Assembly: GCA_903930665.1 (NCBI GenBank) | Contig: CAIYZI010000506.1 | Span: 1 to 5,713 of the forward strand | Direction: 5' to 3' | DNA: 5,713 nt | DNA from: an uncultured beta proteobacterium | GTDB taxonomy: Bacteria > Pseudomonadota > Gammaproteobacteria > Burkholderiales > Burkholderiaceae | Part shown: one piece after another, positions 4,958-5,713 of the stretch | Numbering within the stretch: position 1 is the stretch's first letter | Layout of the letters: each line of letters starts with the position of its first letter | Notes under the pieces: model-generated | The model's input: only the letters and a program-made list of their open reading frames with translations | What the model was told of the DNA's origin: nothing | Database searches by the model: none | Made by a program: the position numbers and the translations under genes

Positions 4958-4987
4958 GGGTTAGCAGGTCGGTAGCATCTACAAGGG

Positions 4988-5003
4988 GAGTTATGTACAT
5001 AAC
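4988..5003 (+). repeat. 15-mer with 14-base palindrome, copy in RNA 2
   Basis: GTTATGTACATAAC (4990-5003) is a perfect palindrome. Bases 4988-5002 repeat 180-194 exactly. In both RNAs it lies downstream of the conserved three-way domain, about 40 bases after it in RNA 1 and about 890 bases after it here. Confidence 0.6.
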
Positions 5004-5006
5004 CTC

Positions 5007-5068
5007 ATAGCCCTGAACGAGAGGTGACTGCGCCCTCGCAGGCAACTCTTGACTTAGGGCGGTGCTAT
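5007..5068 (+). other. Nested stem of RNA 2
   Basis: ATA (5007-5009) pairs with TAT (5066-5068), GCCCT (5010-5014) with AGGGC (5056-5060), GAG (5021-5023) with CTC (5046-5048), and CTGCG (5028-5032) with CGCAG (5037-5041) around CCCT. The inner stem is strong and the outer helices are short. Confidence 0.5.
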
Positions 5069-5103
5069 TAGCAAGCTAGGCGCTATTGTTCCTAAAAGGC
5101 CGT

Positions 5104-5141
5104 CAAGAAACACTGCGAGTTTTATGCGCAGAAGTTTCTTG
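5104..5141 (+). other. 13-pair hairpin of RNA 2
   Basis: CAAGAAAC (5104-5111) pairs with GTTTCTTG (5134-5141). Inside, CTGCG (5113-5117) pairs with CGCAG (5127-5131). The 3' arm also overlaps CTTGCG (5138-5143), which could instead pair with CGCAAG (5191-5196), so two alternative folds are possible. Confidence 0.6.
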
Positions 5142-5234
5142 CGGACGTGTAGCTTACTTGCCATTTGGCTGCGACTTCATGCAGACAAAACGCAAGGAAG
5201 CGGAACTGGTGGGTTCATCATGCGCTTTGCGGTG

Positions 5235-5305
5235 GCGCTCTTTCGAAGGGAGAAGTACGCTGACCTCATAGCGCAGCTTTGCGTGCGAGTTATCGCACGT
5301 GAAGC
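5235..5305 (+). other. Last two hairpins of RNA 2
   Basis: CTCTTT (5238-5243) pairs with AGGGAG (5247-5252) using two U-G pairs, framed by GCG (5235-5237) and CGC (5258-5260). CGTGCGA (5282-5288) pairs with TCGCACG (5293-5299) around GTTA, extended by GCTT (5276-5279) with AAGC (5302-5305). Beyond here pairing becomes sparse. Confidence 0.6.
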
Positions 5306-5330
5306 GAAGCGGTGGTTCTTCTATTGCTAG

Positions 5331-5600
5331 AGATCGTAACTCGCCAGTACCCTCACCCTCCTCTGACCTTGCATATTCGCAGTCCTGTCAACCACCAAAC
5401 CTTGCAGATTCTATTTTTTGTCAACCGACACCACTCAACTCAAAATCTACCAGCTTCAAACAGCATAAATTTCGCATCAGAATCACTTGTACGCCTCTCT
5501 AAGAATGGCGAAAGCAACTACTTAACCCACCACTAAAAACCTCATGCCATGCCCCGCTAAACACCCTCAAATGGTCTCTTTTCTTTCTCTATTTTTCATG
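5331..5600. other. Gene-free, G-poor stretch
   Basis: No credible gene or strong hairpin is seen. By hand count 5341-5580 contains only 27 G on the + strand, while C and A are abundant. It resembles the C-rich leaders before the two conserved domains, so it may be an unstructured 3' tail of RNA 2 or a leader of something beyond the window. A T6 run at 5414-5419 lacks a stem. Confidence 0.4.
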
Positions 5601-5602
5601 GG

Positions 5603-5656
5603 GTACTACCAACTAAGTATTCTAGGCAATTGAGGGGGAGTACTACCAACTAAGTA
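5603..5656 (+). repeat. Direct repeat GTACTACCAACTAAGTA, two copies
   Basis: The 17-base unit occurs at 5603-5619 and 5640-5656, 37 bases start to start. Each unit has imperfect inverted ends (GTACT against AGTAC or AGTAT). It could be a pair of operator or iteron-like sites. Two copies are too few to call a CRISPR array or replication iterons. Confidence 0.55.
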
Positions 5657-5666
5657 CACCCTTTTT
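5634..5666 (+). terminator. Terminator-like hairpin with T5
   Basis: GGG (5636-5638) pairs with CCC (5659-5661), and GTACT (5640-5644) with AGTAC (5653-5657), across one A-A mismatch. TTTTT (5662-5666) follows directly. It would end rightward transcription from RNA 2 or its tail. It coincides with the second direct-repeat copy. Confidence 0.45.
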
Positions 5667-5713
5667 GCCATGTGTTTTAGAGCTTGAAATTGTCTAGTGC
5701 AAAAGAAAAAGCC

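Larger units (their letters stand above)
3874..5330 (+). ncRNA. Very large structured noncoding RNA ('RNA 2')
   Basis: About 1.4 kb without a credible protein frame but with helices along its length: the conserved domain (3977-4093), hairpins at 4169-4256, 4405-4418, 4745-4758, 4764-4787, 4844-4892, a 21-pair rod at 4902-4957, the palindrome at 4990-5003, and stems at 5007-5068, 5104-5141, 5235-5260 and 5276-5305. The + strand is favoured by homology of its 5' domain to RNA 1, by U-G pairs in stem 5238-5252, and by A-rich, T-poor linkers. The 5' end follows the candidate promoter. The 3' end is a guess: hairpins stop near 5305, but the next terminator-like signal is at 5634-5666, so the transcript could be about 1.8 kb. 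More than one RNA could also be present. Size and many hairpins recall ornate phage RNAs such as GOLLD or ROOL in style only. Confidence 0.6.

Noticed and set aside
3977..5330. Group I or group II intron, RNase P RNA or tmRNA
   Set aside because: I found no intron domain V-like hairpin, RNase P core sequence, tmRNA tag frame or reverse transcriptase gene.
5086..5536. Several short rightward frames near the right end
   Set aside because: They overlap in different frames, lack ribosome binding sites, and cross the hairpins at 5104-5141 and 5276-5305.
5671..5695. GTTTTAGAGCT, which resembles the start of type II-A CRISPR repeats
   Set aside because: A single short match with no repeat copies, spacers or cas genes in view. 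Most likely chance.

Overview
The window looks like part of a mobile element, most likely a phage or prophage (less likely a plasmid), of a proteobacterium. The evidence is a tight operon of small phage-type proteins: a family close to Nmad5, a KTSC-domain protein, two 'GPW' proteins, and a conserved 'GDVLVSSWG' protein. Genus cannot be read from the sequence; Moraxellaceae- or Neisseriaceae-like hosts are only a guess. No replication, integration, capsid or lysis gene is visible.

Layout. (1) Positions 1 to about 630 (+ strand) hold no credible gene. They are packed with nested inverted repeats that read as a large structured RNA ('RNA 1'), probably starting upstream of the window. (2) Positions 630-801 hold further inverted repeats, including a very strong G7/C7 hairpin and a possible terminator for the leftward operon. 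(3) Positions 802-3767 hold eight leftward genes. Six of the seven junctions overlap or are separated by 1-3 bases; the other has a 21-base gap if the internal start is used. A good sigma70-type promoter lies just upstream. (4) Positions 3768-3976 are an AT-rich divergent promoter region followed by a C-rich, G-poor leader. (5) Positions 3977 to about 5330 (+ strand) are a second, much longer gene-free region full of hairpins ('RNA 2'). (6) Positions 5331-5600 are G-poor and gene-free. (7) Positions 5603-5666 hold a 17-base direct repeat whose second copy forms a terminator-like hairpin followed by T5.

The main result is that RNA 1 and RNA 2 share one architecture. A domain of about 110 nt is present at 30-138 and 3977-4093. 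Its unpaired bases are almost identical between the copies, while its helices differ in sequence yet stay paired. This compensatory change is direct evidence for selected RNA structure. G-U pairs that would be A-C mismatches on the other strand place both RNAs on the + strand. Downstream, both RNAs carry the same exact 15-mer ending in a TTATGTACATAA palindrome. RNA 2 has about 850 nt more than RNA 1 between domain and palindrome. I could not match these RNAs to any family I can recall by sequence (HEARO/omegaRNA, GOLLD, ROOL, group I or II introns and RNase P were considered). They are best described as large ornate phage- or plasmid-type noncoding RNAs of unassigned class. Any functional link between the RNAs and the operon is inference from proximity only.
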